Assembly (NCBI GenBank): GCA_033816765.1
Contig: CM066292.1
Location: 1,426,001 to 1,490,000, forward strand
DNA from: Nothopassalora personata
Lineage: Eukaryota; Ascomycota; Dothideomycetes; Mycosphaerellales; Mycosphaerellaceae
DNA: 64,000 bases
Reading direction: 5' to 3'
The position numbers and the translations under genes are program-made. Positions 22,800 to 35,464 of this stretch are shown in pieces (the stretch's first letter is position 1; each line of letters starts with the position of its first letter). The notes under the pieces were generated by a model. That model was not told the origin of the DNA. It saw nothing but the letters and a program-made list of their open reading frames with translations, and made no database searches.

Positions 22800-24053
22800 A
22801 TAGCAGATATTGTTAAGTAGACTCCTATAAACTAGTTTAGTAGTACTAGCAATGTCTTTAGTAGTAGAACTAGTTCTAGTAACGGTAACGATCCTAATAA
22901 GCGTACTCCTAGTAATAGTAGAAAGGGCCTACCTATATCTAGTAGACTCTCTAAGCGTAAGACCCTTATTAAGGCTCTTAGACTAGTTAAGTAGATTATC
23001 GAGAGTAAGCGCAACATTACTAAGAGGAATATAACCTTATAGCTTACTATAGTATCCCTTAAGGTTGCCTTCTATAAGAAGAAGCTTCTAACTACTAAGG
23101 GTAGTATTACTAACCTACTAAACTAGGGTTAGATTAACGCGGCTACCTAGGACTTCGATTATATAATAGTCGATCCTTAAGGTCGTATCTCTAATACTAT
23201 AACTATGAACCTTAATAGTAGTTAGAACTACCTTCCTACCTTATAGGCTTCCGCTATAGACTATCTTATTTAGCACTTCGGTAGCGTATATAACCGCTAT
23301 AAGGAGAGATCTAACCTTCCCTTTACTAGCTACTATACTATTCTAGGATAGTTTAAGGGCTGCTATACTAACTACGCTCTTAATAATTACTACGATAATT
23401 ACTACGATAAGTGTAGCTTCTTCTCTCTAAGGACCCCGTAGTAGAGTACTACTAGTCTATCTAGAACCTACTAGTAGCCTAGTATAGGTTATACTCGATC
23501 TACTAGTACTGCCTTCTAGGGTAGTATATAAGCTAGTCGCTCTCCTCCTATTATACGTAGTAGTCCTCTATATAAGGGCTTCCTATCTCTAGTTCTATAT
23601 TCTCCTAGTATAAGCACCTCTAGATATAGTCTTTAGATGCTACCTACCTAGCTTATCCCTAGCGATATAGACTAGCGCCTAAGCATCCCTAGGGCTCCTA
23701 GTAATAGTTCTAGAACTGTCCTACTTAAGATCCGCCTCCTATTCTCTAACTCCCTCTCTTAGGATAAGGTTACTACCCTAATTTGTTAGTTCCTATAGCG
23801 TCTTAGTACTAATAACGACTTTTAGGAGGGTACTATAATTAACTCGACTTCCTATAAGAGGTGTTCTAGAGGCTCTAGTAGTTCTAGTAGTAAGTAGTAG
23901 TCTAGAGGGTGTACTTACTTCGGGTCTTAGTAAGGTTCTTAGGATCTAGTTAGGACTAAAGGATAAAATAGCCGTTATAAGTAAGGGCGGTCTACTTCTC
24001 TATTTCCTTTTGCTTTTAATACTATAGCTCCCTAGTATTAGAGTCTATAATAA
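22800..24053 (+). pseudogene. antisense accessory ORF of Copia H
   Basis: A plus-strand frame of about 415 codons, opposite to gag/pol and placed between the end of pol and the 3' LTR. Every stop is TAG or TAA in a RIP context, and the likely start ATG reads ATA (22800). The inferred protein is Ser/Arg-rich, with a basic Lys/Arg helix around residues 45-110, an Asn/Tyr-rich middle and Ser-rich C-terminal tracts. Family unknown. Sustained coherence over 1.25 kb argues that it was a real gene. Function unknown. Confidence 0.55.
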
Positions 24054-24059
24054 TAAACT

Positions 24060-27000
24060 AGATCTTACCTTAAAAGGCAGTTCTAAAGTAAGCCTCTCTA
24101 TAGTCTAGTTGTATAAGTATAGTAAGATATACGATACTATAAATAAATCTAGCTCTCAAGGCTAATAAATAAAAGCTTTCCTCTACTATCTCCTAATAAA
24201 TGAAATATTGCTTTATAAATACTTATAGATAAATAAAGATCTTACTATATATAAATAAAAGTGTAGTTAACTCCTAGAAACCTCCCTTAGAGAATATAGT
24301 TTAGTAACTTTAGCTTTATAAGCTAATCTATAAGCTGCTATATAGTAGGAATATACTTAACTATAATTAAGCCTTCTTTATAAACCTGTCTACAAAAGTG
24401 GTTCCTAAGTCTAATATACTTAGTTCTTTTATAGTTAGTATAATCTCTAACTAGCTTAATAGTAGACTAGTTATCTATAAATATCTTAAAGGCTTAAGCC
24501 TTATAGTTAGTTATTTTCTAGGTTTTATAGAGTAGATTTCTTAACTATATTACTTCCCTATAGTATTTAGTTAAGGCTATATACTCTACTTTAGTGCTTA
24601 ATAGCACTATCTCTTTCTATAGGTTAGACTTCTAGATTATAGGACCTCTAGCTATTTTAACTAGGAGTCCTAAGGTTAATCTACCTATTAGATCTCTAGA
24701 GAAATTAGAGTCTATATAGATCTCTAGCTTTAGGGATTGTGTCTTTCTAAAGATTAGACACTTATTAATTGTTCTAGCAATATATCTCTAAACATGCTTT
24801 ACTATAGTAATATACTCTACTAAAGTATTAGCTAAGAATTTAGCTAAGTAGTTTATTATATAGGAGATATCTAGCCTCGTCTAGTTAGCTAGGTACTATA
24901 GTTCCCTAATTAATATATTAAACAGATTATAATCCTATATATTGCATTGCTCTTTATAAGCTTTATATAGGCGGTTAAGGGGATACTTAATACTTTTAGC
25001 TAATTCTAGGCTATGTTTCTAAAGTTTCTCTAAAGTATAGTGCTTTTAGGAGATATAGAGATCTCTATTCTTTTTACTCTTTAGTTATATACCTAGGAAA
25101 AGGTTAGTAATGATAGTTTTAATAGAGTACTTATTCTTTAGTCTAGCAATGAACTTATTAATCTTCTAATTACTATTGCTAAAGATTTAAAAGTTATCTA
25201 CGTATAGGAGAACTAAAAGATTCTCCCCTTTAAGAGATATATATTAGAATTAAGTCTCTTTAGGCCTAATTCTTCTAGAGCTTCCTTAGCATTATAGTAC
25301 TAGAGGTTTGTAGCTTGTTTTAGTCTATAAAGTCCCTTCTTAATTTCTAGGACTTTATTAGATAGATCTTTCTTAATAAGCTCTACGCCTTCTAGTAGTT
25401 TAATGTATAAAGGTCTATTAATGTTAGGGTTTATAAATACTATTTTAATATTAATCTGTCTCCTCTTCTAGCTAATAATTATATATAGGGCTAGGAGAAT
25501 TCTACTTATTAGTAGCCTTAGGGTTAGAGCAAAGGTCTTAACATAGTCTATACCTTACTTTTAAGTAAATCCCTTAGCTACCTACCTAGCTCTACGCTTC
25601 TTAATAGTCCTATTATCAAGATACTTATAGTATAGGACCTATTTTCCTATAAGTAGTTTCCTACCCTTAGGGACTTTCTATAATAGGATCTATATAACAT
25701 ATTCTATATCTACTAAGGAGTTAAATTCCTTTCTAATTGCCTTAATCTATTTAGCTCTATTAGGTCTATTTAATGCTTTAGTTAGGGTAGTAGGATCTAT
25801 AAGTTTCCCCTTCTTTATGTTATCTATAGCTAATATAGCGAATACTTTCTCAAGTTTGCTATAATTATAATTAGATCTATTCTGTCTTAAACTTCTCCTT
25901 ATTAGCTTAGGATAGACCTTAGCTTATTTAGTCTTTATAGGCTTATAAGTCCTATGTCTCTTCCTATTACTAATATATAGGGTAGGGTAGAATAGTATTA
26001 TAGCCTAATTAGGGTCTTCTTATATAGCTATAGCTATGTCTTCTTAGGCAGTAGGAGCTGCTTCTTTATATTATAGCTCTTTAGACTAAGAAGTCTAAGG
26101 CTTATGCTCTATAGGAGATTGTTCCTAGAGCTAGGGGGATATGTCTCTAAATAGTAGATGTAAATCTTCTATTATATACTCCCCCTAAGACTAACCTTAG
26201 TTAGGGGAGTCTTATTACAAAGCCCTTTATGGTTTAGGTTAGTTACTATGCTACTGTAGCTCCCCCTCTAGCTATATAGCTTTCCCTAAAGGTTTATAGG
26301 GTTAGTAACTCGCTTCTAGCGCGTGTAGCGCTTTATAAGGCATATAAATGCCCTTATGTTTATAGTAAGAGTCCTTAGGGTGATCCTAGGGATATCTTAG
26401 GAAGGTAATCTTATTATCTAGGATAGCATTCTTATTACTAGCAGTAAGCTAGGAGCTCTTAATAGTCTGTCCTGTCTACTCCCCCTAAGCGACCTACTTA
26501 CCTATAGGGATTTAGTATTACGTGTTCTATAAAAAATCCTTATTAAAAGTTATATAGGGAGTATAGGCTATCTTATAGACCTATTTACCCTTCTCCTACT
26601 ATAGCTTCTATAGTAGGTAGTTAGTTAATAAACTACCCTAGAATCCTATATACTACTATATCTCCGCTCTTACGGAAAACTTCTTAGACTTAGTATAATT
26701 GTCGTTATGTTTATATACTTTATATCCAAACCTTCTTACATTCCTTAAGTCTATCTCTTTAATATTGATGCCTAGGTACTTCTTAAAGTCCCTCTATAGC
26801 ATATTCTTTATTATTAAGTTAAAGAGGCGGTTCGTAATATAGTATGCAAAATCTATAGCTAGGGGCTAGAGGTTCTATAGTAAGCTAGAGTCTATAAGTA
26901 TAGCTCTAGCCTTATTAATAATAACTTTATTAGAAGCTTTAGCAATTCTATGTTACTTAGCAGTGTATAGTAATATAAAGTCCTATCTAATCCCTTTATG

Positions 27001-29000
27001 TTAGGTATATGTTCTAAGTTTAATATTGTTAAACTCCCCTTTACTATCTAAGAACTAGATCTTAGGCGTCTTCTTATAGTAGTTCTATATTGTAGTAAGC
27101 TAAGTTTTAATTGCTACTAGAGCATTCCTCTTCTTTAGAAGTAGTAAGCACTATCTTATCCTAGTTTTAGCGTATATAAGCATAAGGCAATATACGTAAC
27201 TATTATAAGAGATTAGAGTAATTAGACTAATAAGGTTAGTATAGATTTTATCTAATGCCTCTAGTGCGGGTCTCCTAGGGATTCTTAAAACAACTCTTTA
27301 TGACCTTATAAGCTTACAAGTCTCATAATGCCCCAACTCTACAGTATTAACATCTTCTAGGCCCTTAACTACTTCTTTTATAGTATTAAGTAATATACTC
27401 CTAATATGCCTAAGCCTTTAATGCTATCTAACTGTATTAGTTCTTAGCTTAGCAAATGTAAGAGCAGTAAGTCCTTTTAGTGCTAATCTGTCTTTATTCT
27501 TCCTAGAACCCCTCTTTACCCTAAGGTCCCTAAAGACAATAATATTTTTCATTATCTTAACTAAGCCTATACGCTTGTCCTTCTAGAATAGCATTTTAGA
27601 TAGTCTATCTAGGTAAACTCTATGTTTCTTATATAGGAGTTCTATAGAGATTAGTATTATATCTAACTCTAGAGAGTAAAGCCTATTACGAAGGAGGAGG
27701 GTAGTCTCTTAACTAAGATAGTTCTTTATAACCTATTTGAATTCTCCTTTAGTTATAAGGGATCCTTACCTAACGGCCTATAAGAAGTATATAGGCCTAA
27801 GTCTTAGTCTAACATTTTAAAGGTCTATAAGATTATTATAGATATAGAAGGATATGCCTATATTATAGACTTTATCTATTAATATTAGGTTTAATGTAGT
27901 AGCTACTACCCTTCCTATATATACTAGTTATATAACTACAATAGCTACTCTAGACCTTCTTTATAGTTATCTCTAGTCGCTATTACTATTAGAGCTATGC
28001 TTCTAATTAGATAATGTGTCTAACTAGTTATTAATTGCTATAGCAATCCTCTTCCTAGAGGACTTACTACCCTTTACCTTCTTTACCCTATCCTTTAGGG
28101 TCTCTCTACCCTTCTTAGAATTGTTCCTAGGATTCTTCTCTAGATGCTACTTATAGTAGTTCGCGTTAGTATACTTATATAAGCACTATATATACTACTT
28201 ATTATTATTCTTACTTAAGAATGCTCTAATAAAGCTATTACTAGGCTTATAGGTAGTAGGTACTTGCTCCTTCCTAAGAGTTATAAACATTCTCTCTAGG
28301 GTAGTTAATTCTAGGGGATTATTATGTCTCTATGTCCTAAGCTATTTAACATAGTTTAGGCCTTTAATAAAGTATAGTATATAGATACTATCTAGGAGGA
28401 CAAATAAGGATTTAAGTAGTAACTTATTATTGACTAGGAGGATCTAATAAATTGCTCTATAGTAGTCTTATAGTTATATACCTAAGCTTAAAAGTCTTTA
28501 TAGTACTTTAATATATTAGGTCTTGTAGTATCTAACTTAATATGCCTAACTGCCTTTAGAGTATTATATAGATTAATTATAATAACTAGCTTATATGTCA
28601 CCTTAATTAAATTATATAATTCCTTAGCTAACTTATCTATATCTCTAAAGTTCAGCCTTAGGGTCGAGTCTAATCTAGCTATAATAATACTAAAAGCTTA
28701 TATGTCCTCTTTCTTCTATCGCTTATAGGTAGCTTTATATCCTATACTACTATTAATGTCGTAAGGGGCTTTATTCTAGGTAGTAGTCTTATTCTAGGCA
28801 TTCTTAGTCGTATCTTAGGGTTGTTTATAAGCTACCCTATTTAGGGTATGCTTTAGATTAACCTAGTCTAGGTTATAGATAACATATCTAACTAGATCCT
28901 TCTCTAGTAGTACGCTAATTAGTATAGATTTCTATACCTAAAACTGCACGCCTTTTCTAAGCACCTAGTTATCCTTAGTAGACCTTACTAGGTTACTAGA
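24060..29000 (-). pseudogene. Copia H gag-pol (RIP-mutated)
   Basis: Minus-strand gag-pol region. Order from right to left: gag, integrase, reverse transcriptase (LLYVDN near 25.2 kb), RNase H to about 24.1 kb. Stops are too dense to define boundaries. The element order integrase before RT, typical of Copia, is assumed from the position of the YVDN box in the left half. Inactive. Confidence 0.6.
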
Positions 29001-29215
29001 GGTATTATTTCTAAACTCTATATCTAGTCTAGCTCTTTTAGATACTATACTACGGTAACAATGCTTAGTGCCGATGTCCTATAGTAGTTCTTAAATCGAT
29101 TAGATAGTTATCCGTAAAATAGATGTAGGGTCGGGTCTACTAGTAAGGTAAACTAATCCTTAATAGAGCTTCGATAACAATTTAGGTTTTAGAATAAATA
29201 GGTAGAGGAGCACCC

Positions 29216-29227
29216 GGGCTTATAACC
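29216..29227 (-). promoter_or_regulatory. primer-binding site of Copia H (initiator tRNA-Met anticodon arm)
   Basis: On the minus strand GGTTATAAGCCC follows the 5' LTR directly. The complement of the fungal initiator tRNA-Met anticodon arm (GGGCUCAUAACC) is GGTTATGAGCCC: 11 of 12 bases match and the difference is a RIP-type G to A in TpG. Copia elements of flies and fungi use such a half-tRNA primer. Confidence 0.6.
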
Positions 29228-29402
29228 TATTATAAATAGGTATTTAACGAGTATAAGCTTCTAGATTAAAACGATATGGTGGATTAGTAGCCCTTATAAA
29301 TTGCTATAGGGTATAAGACTATCTAGCTATAGAAACAGTGTAATATAGTATGTATATACTAAGTCCTAACTAAAATAGCTATTAGTTACCTAATTTACAA
29401 TA
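29228..29402 (-). repeat. LTR of Copia H (5' LTR in element orientation)
   Basis: 175 bp, paired with 21924-22098. Confidence 0.9.
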
Positions 29403-30003
29403 GAGTCGACTAGAATAGGCAGTAGCCTATACTTATAAAACCGGCAAATACCCGCATTTAAAATTTGCAATCCTCTATCCTTATTATTATAGACTCGCTA
29501 TTTGTCTTATAGACTCGCTATTTATCTATTAGTACACTCGCTATAGATAATACTACGTCTAGCGATTAATCTAGAGCCCTTTCGTATCGATACCGAGCTA
29601 TAGACTACCGCTAGATTTATATAGGTAGCTATTCGAGATAACCTCTTTCATCTCTATAGTATTCGAATTAGTAAACGGACCCTCCGCTAGCGACTCGTAG
29701 AGTAGCGAGGGACTCGCGAGGATAATTAGGCTTATAATTAGGCTCGCTAGCCCGAGCTACGCTAGCGAGTCGAGAAAATATTCTAGAAATATAGCCTCGA
29801 CGATAGCGAGTCTTATACTATCCTCCGCCTCGATAGATTCGACCTTACCCTTCGCTAGTATTAAGAGCTACGAAGAGGTATTAGATTAAAGCGTAGTCTT
29901 AGTAAAGAATAAGCTCTAGCTATAGAGCCTAAGATATAGCGAGTCCTTTAGGAAGTTATAAGTAGTAGCTATTAGTAAGACTAGGGCTATCGTAAGCTAG
30001 TAC

Positions 30004-30008
30004 GAGAG
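30004..30008. repeat. target-site duplication of E, left copy GAGAG
   Basis: Matches GAGAG at 32689-32693. The unoccupied site in copy A reads GCTAGTAAGAGAGCTACG on the reverse strand. Confidence 0.85.
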
Positions 30009-30482
30009 TATTACGGTCCGGTACGATTGTATACGTAGAGGAACTTTAGTAGACGAGTAGACGAGTAGACGAGTAGACTAGTAGTCGAGTAGACGAGTAG
30101 TCGAGTAGACGAGTAGTCGAGTAGACGAGTAGACGAGTAGACGAGTAGTCGAGTAGACGAGTAGACGAGTAGACGAGTAGTCGAGTAGACTAGTAGTCGA
30201 GTAGACGAGTAGACAAGTAGACGAGTAGTCGAGTAGACGAGTAGACTAGTAGTCGAGTAGACGAGTAGTCGAGTAGACGAGTAGTCGAGTACGGTCTAAT
30301 TAGTTACGCTAAGACATAGCACTATATAGACGACGCTTCTTTACGAGTAGATAGGAGCTTCGTACTTAACTCATTTTAAGTATATACTATATACTATTTA
30401 GGACTACTACCTTTATAACTAATTAAGACATCCCTATAAAGATCTAAGCCCGAGTTATAATAACGTATAGCGGTTCCTAACA
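30009..30482 (+). repeat. 5' LTR of E
   Basis: 474 bp. Contains the 8-bp minisatellite at about 30048-30290 and a TATATAG box near 30334. Confidence 0.85.
30048..30290 (+). repeat. 8-bp minisatellite in E 5' LTR
   Basis: About 30 tandem units of AGTAGACG/AGTAGTCG. The 3' LTR holds only about 12 units (32400-32495). The unmutated relative G has a short array of the same period (CCAGACGA-type units). Confidence 0.85.
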
Positions 30483-30499
30483 ACTTTAAGTACTACTAC

Positions 30500-31740
30500 T
30501 AGGGCCCTTTATATATGTCTAGGAGAGACGCTACCCGGAGTCCGTTACGATAATAGCTATAGTTAACTAGTATTACGGAACGAATAAGCGAAATGTCGAT
30601 TACTAGAAGCGGAAAACGATTAATACCCTCTACAAGTTCAAATAATATATACGAGTATACTAAGGCACCTAAAGTATTACTACCGGAGACGTTCGATAGA
30701 ACATAAGGGAAGCTAGAGGCTTTTTAGCTATAGGTTTAGCTATACCTCTACTTTAACGCCTAGCAGTTTAATAGCGAGGCCTCTAAGGTCTTATACGCCG
30801 TATCCTTCCTAAGGGGTAGGGTAGCCCGAGGATTCCGACTATACCTTAAAGACTAGCTTAATAACTAGGACGAAGGAAACAACCTAAAGACGGAAACCCG
30901 GAAGATATTTACCGACTACGATAAGTTCGAGATTAAGTTAAACGACCTATACGGGATACCTAACGAAGAGGTTTACGTAGACCGATATATCCGATAACTC
31001 CGATAGAACACCTTAGTTATAGTTTATACTTCTAAGTTCTAAGGATATACCGCCGACCTCGAGTAGAACGACGTAGCGTTTAGATCCTAGTTCTACCTAG
31101 GCCTAAAGGACAACGTTAAGGCTAAATTGTCCCGAAACTCTAGCCTTACTAGCTTAGCCGCGATAGTTAAGGCTATAAAGGAAATCGACGAGAGACTCTA
31201 GGAGCTAAAGTACGACCGATTTGTATAGCCTAGATTCTAGAGACCCGCGAGAAGCGGAAGAGGGGGCTTTAAAGCTAGGAGTTATAACCCTAATTACGGA
31301 GATCTAATAGAATTAGACGCTACGGAAAGGCGCGGACGAAGCAAGTAGTTAATAAGAGATCTAACTTACTATATATGTAGAAAGAGAGGCTACTATACTA
31401 GAGACTATCTAAAGAAGAATATTATTAGCCGCGAGTTTAACGTAATAGACCGGATAATAACGATATACTAGGAATGCGAGAACTTCTTCTCGAAATCTAC
31501 CTAGTAGAAACGACCTAACGATAAAGGCATTAACTAGCGGCTTCTTAATTTAATAGCCTAGCAAAGAAGAAGTTAATAACGCGAACGGATAAATAACTAT
31601 CGGATACTACATGTTACGGGTGAACGACGTATACACTAAAGTTCTATAAAGTTTGTAATAAGTTCGATATAGAAGAAAGGGGAAGTTACACGCTGTCCGA
31701 AGAAAAGGTGTCGGAAAGCAATCCGAACGCACAGGCGCAG
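30500..31740 (+). pseudogene. E Gag (RIP-mutated)
   Basis: Plus-strand frame with RIP-type stops. A retrotransposon Gag region lies at about 30690-31150 (LPETFDR, FLRGRVARGF, LYLGLKD-type motifs). A zinc knuckle follows at 31367-31408, in which three of the four ligands of C-x2-C-x4-H-x4-C are now Tyr; only the second Cys (TGT) remains. The frame loses coherence by about 31.7 kb without any protease or RT. Confidence 0.65.
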
Positions 31741-31780
31741 CCTATGCTAAGAAACAGGGGCCCGCCCCTTATACTATAAC

Positions 31781-32260
31781 TTACGAGGGATAGCCGTCCG
31801 GCTACGAAAACGGAGACGGAACCCCTATCCTACTAAGATCTGTCTCGAGGGCTAAAAAATCGGAGAGAGACGGGTCGTTAGGATCGAAGGAGGTGTTTTT
31901 AGCTATATAGGCTTCGTCCTCCTTAACCTTCCGGTTCGCCTACCCTCGTACCGCCTTATTACGACAAATACGCTAGTAAAGAGATTCAATCTTCGAGAGT
32001 AACTCTTTAACCTATTACTCGTCCTACTCGATCTTTTACGATAGATCTTTAACGGTCTTATCTAGGTAAAATAAGGAGGAGGTAACGTAAGGTTTACCTA
32101 GGCGTATATACTTAATATAGGACATAAGGGAGTAATCGGCGATTATAACGTAACTCGAACTAGTATAGGAGTAGTAATCGTACGGCTAAGAAAGGATAAG
32201 GGGATTAGAAAGAATTAGGGTAACGCGGCGTTTTCTATTAATAACTAGTCTAGAGGACAT
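31781..32260 (-). pseudogene. antisense accessory ORF of E
   Basis: 160-codon minus-strand frame from the ATG at 32260, stops only as TAG/TAA in RIP contexts. A Ser/Tyr-rich N-terminus, a charged coiled-coil-like stretch about residues 70-115, then an acidic Asp/Ser-rich tail. It lies between gag and the 3' LTR, opposite to gag, as in H, C and F. Function unknown. Confidence 0.55.
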
Positions 32261-32358
32261 TACGATAGAATTGCGACTACGAAAATTAGAGAAACATAGA
32301 GCTATTAGTAAGAGGAAACACGTAATCGCTAGGACATCGATCCTAGGGAGGGGGATAG

Positions 32359-32688
32359 TATTACGGTCCGGTACGATCGTATACGTAGAGGAACTTTATT
32401 AGACGAGTAGACGAGTAGACAAGTAGACGAGTAGTCGAGTAGACGAGTAGACGAGTAGTCGAGTAGACGAGTAGTCGAGTAGACGAGTAGTCGAGCACGG
32501 TCTAATTAGTTACGCTAAGACATAGTACTATATAGACGACGCTTCTTTACGAGTAGATAGAAGCTTCGTACTTAACTTATTTTAAGTATATACTATATAC
32601 TATTTAGGACTACTACCTTTATAACTAATTAAGACATCCCTATAAAGATCTAAGCCCGAGTTATAATAACGTATAGCGGTTCCTAATA
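32359..32688 (+). repeat. 3' LTR of E
   Basis: 330 bp; ends CCTAATA, followed by TSD GAGAG (32689-32693). Confidence 0.85.
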
Positions 32689-35464
32689 GAGAGCTACGTA
32701 AGAGTTATTATATTATTAGACGGTAGGATAGACTCGGTGTCTATAGACTAGTAGACTAGACTTGCTAACTTTATTAGCGACCGTATTAGGACACTCGCTC
32801 GTACGATTAACCCTATCCCTTTTATCTCTCGTAATCCTATAATACGAGACCCTATAATACCGCGGTATACGAGGCTAAAAGTAGAAGGTCCTAACGACGT
32901 CTAGTTAATCGATACCTTTCTAAAATACGAGCGCTTTAAGATATAGATCTACGCTTGTATTAACGTCTACTCTCGGCGGGTTATCTAGTACTACATAGGG
33001 CCTATAGCGAAGACGAAGTTCTCTATATTTGCTTAATACGTTAGAGTAATACATTACGGTAGTAGGATGCTAAATCGCGTACGATCTAATTAGGGCGTTA
33101 AGACGCCTATACTAGCCGATGCCTATCTACGAGTCCGAGAGCGACTCGCTAGTAATCTACTTACGTTCGATAAGGCATTCTAGTACACCTTAAGCAAGGG
33201 CAATTAAACTATCGAACACTAGTGGGGCGAGGGTACTAAGGCTACATTCAATCGCTAGAGAGACCTCTTTAATTAGTATATTATAACAAGACTCTTTAAG
33301 GAAGCATTAGCCGTAGATAGGATAGTATTCGCTACTATCTATATTCCAATCCTTCGAAGTGTTATATCATCGTTCGTTAACGAGTGGAACCGCTATCGTA
33401 TCCGTCGTTATAACCTAGAATCGCATGTGAACGGTATACCGGATATCCTATATAACTACCTAGAGTTAAAAGAAGCACGACTATATGGGTATCTGCTTAA
33501 CCCTAAGGACGAGGAGCTTCGCTAGTAGAAGGAGCGAGTCGATCAGTACGGTACGTTAATCCGGGGTGTCTATAGTAGCGAGTCTAGCGCTACTGTAGCT
33601 ACGAGTCCTAGCTTAGCTAAGGGAGGACTCGCTATAGCTTAAGTGCGGACTCGCTACTACTACTACTTAACTAAGTCTATAAATCCTATAGCTAATACCT
33701 TATAGACCTTACTATATACTTACCGCCTCTAACGCTAGAGTAGGTTAATAAGAAGCTTACTACTACTAGCTATCTATTAACGCTAGACGGTAGCGAGGCC
33801 AGCCCTAGCCTAGGCCCTAAGAAATTATATATCTACGCCTATTAGTATCTACGAAACGAGACTACGTAGTATCTCCGAGGTAGAGGGGGACTCGCTAAGT
33901 ATATACCGCCTACTCGCCTTAACGGATTAGAGCCGATAGAACGAACAATAGACTTATTTACTTAAGCCGGTAAGCTATTATAGGTTATATAGTAACGAGT
34001 CTACGTCCTTTTCCTACGAGTCTTTTCCTACTACTTCTAACATTATATTAGCTCTAACTTAGGACGATCTTTATATATACAACTTAGTAAAGACTTGTCT
34101 AGTTTATAGCAAGGTCTACGGCTATCTACTAAGGTATAGTAAATATAGTATACCTAACCTAGCCTTTATCGAGCCTAGCGAGTCCGTAACGAGTCCGCCT
34201 TTACCCTTATCGCCGATTCCTAGTACAGAGACCCCTTCGAAACCGAACGGTACTACTAGATACGGTCTATATACATTACTCGTAGTAAGTAGCTATAGTC
34301 GGGCTAATAAAGTACTCGCTCGTAATAAGTAGACTTATGTTCGCTAGCTTAGTAATACTAGAATTAACTCGTTATCGAGCGCTACTTAGGGCCTACGGAC
34401 TAGTATTATTAAGGCTCGTAGTATAGGTGTTCCTATCTCGTTAGTCTAGGGTAAAGCTAAAAAGCTATCTTAACCGCCTAGGGGACCTAGCCTAATAATA
34501 TCGGTTAAGCTATATAAGGTACCGTTTTATATTAAACGTAAGGGGAACCTTAAGACATAGAAGTATTAGCCGTATAAGCCCCTTAGCGCGTAGCAAATTA
34601 CCGGACGATAGAGTCGCTACGAGTCGTCTTTAGCTAAAGTAGTAGATATAATAACCTAGCTTTATAACCTTATCTTTTAAGAAGGCGCGGATAAGCTAGG
34701 CCTATAGCTTATACGTCCTTATACTATACCGCCCTTCCTCTTCGTTAAGGCTACTAAGGATAATGTACCTATTCTTCTAAGTAAATTAAGCCTATAAGAG
34801 CGAGATCTCGAGGACATATTAATACCGTATACTAAGGGTATCTAGAATACGAAGGATAGGCGAGAAGTACTAGTTAACGTTACGTATTAGGTGAACTAAG
34901 GTCGCGGAGCATTAAATAATCTATATAGACGAGGAGTAGTAGAGGACTCGTCGAGTAGTAGTAGCGACAAGTCCTTAGCTAGCCTTAGCAAACTTATAAA
35001 GGACGTAGACCGCTAACGCGAGCGTAAGCTTAAGGACTAGCGAGCGAGTATAGTAGCGAGTATAGTAGCGAGTACTATAGTACGTCTAGTAGATTAGGGC
35101 ATTACTCGCTAGGCTACTATAGCGAGTTAGGCTACTTCTCGTTTAGCGAGTATAGTAAGCTAGAGCGAGAAGCGTCTAGCGAGTCGTAGCTTACCGTATC
35201 GACATACTATAACTCTAATTGCCGAGTCTCTAGAGTATATTAATCTTATAGCTAGTAGCCCTTAATCCTCTTCGTCTCCGTAGCTAATAGGGTTTAGAGC
35301 CCCCTCTCAATAGTAGAATTTAGTGTTTATAGGGGAAGGTTTAGGTAATAAGCTAGTAAGTACGTTAGCTAGTAAAGCATCGGTTAAGAAGGTAAAGGAA
35401 GAGCGTACGAGTCTAGCTACGAGTTAAATTAGAGAGATTAAGAAGGAGTCCTTAAGCGAGACTA

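Larger units (their letters stand above)
21924..29402 (-). mobile_element. Copia-type LTR retrotransposon H (RIP-mutated)
   Basis: 7.48 kb with 175-bp LTRs at both ends. LTR termini are TGTTGTAAAT and ATTTACAACA, partly RIP-mutated to TATTATAAAT and ATTTACAATA. The coding strand is minus: an RT segment reading LLYVDN (YVDD box, last D to N) lies near 25190-25215, the primer-binding site adjoins the right LTR (29216-29227) and a polypurine tract (AAAGGGGGAG on minus) adjoins the left LTR. It is longer than a typical ~5-kb Copia because of an extra plus-strand ORF (22800-24053). No target-site duplication is visible (left AGCGC, right GAGTC). Confidence 0.8.
30009..32688 (+). mobile_element. 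gag-only Gypsy derivative E (RIP-mutated, non-autonomous)
   Basis: 2.68 kb, flanked by the 5-bp TSD GAGAG. LTRs 30009-30482 (474 bp) and 32359-32688 (330 bp) start TATTACGG (RIP-mutated TGTTACGG) and end CCTAACA/CCTAATA. They differ mainly in copy number of an internal 8-bp minisatellite. Between them lie a Gag frame and an antisense ORF but no protease, RT or integrase. A polypurine tract (GGGAGGGGGATAG) precedes the 3' LTR. The solo LTR G (52724-53049) is an unmutated relative. Confidence 0.8.

Noticed and set aside
21919..29407. Target-site duplication for Copia H
   Set aside because: The 5-bp flanks (AGCGC and GAGTC) do not match even allowing RIP changes; later rearrangement of one flank is possible.
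30048..30290. Regular short repeats resembling a CRISPR array
   Set aside because: Units are 8 bp with no spacers, lie inside an LTR of a eukaryotic retroelement, and recur at different copy number in the partner LTR: a minisatellite.
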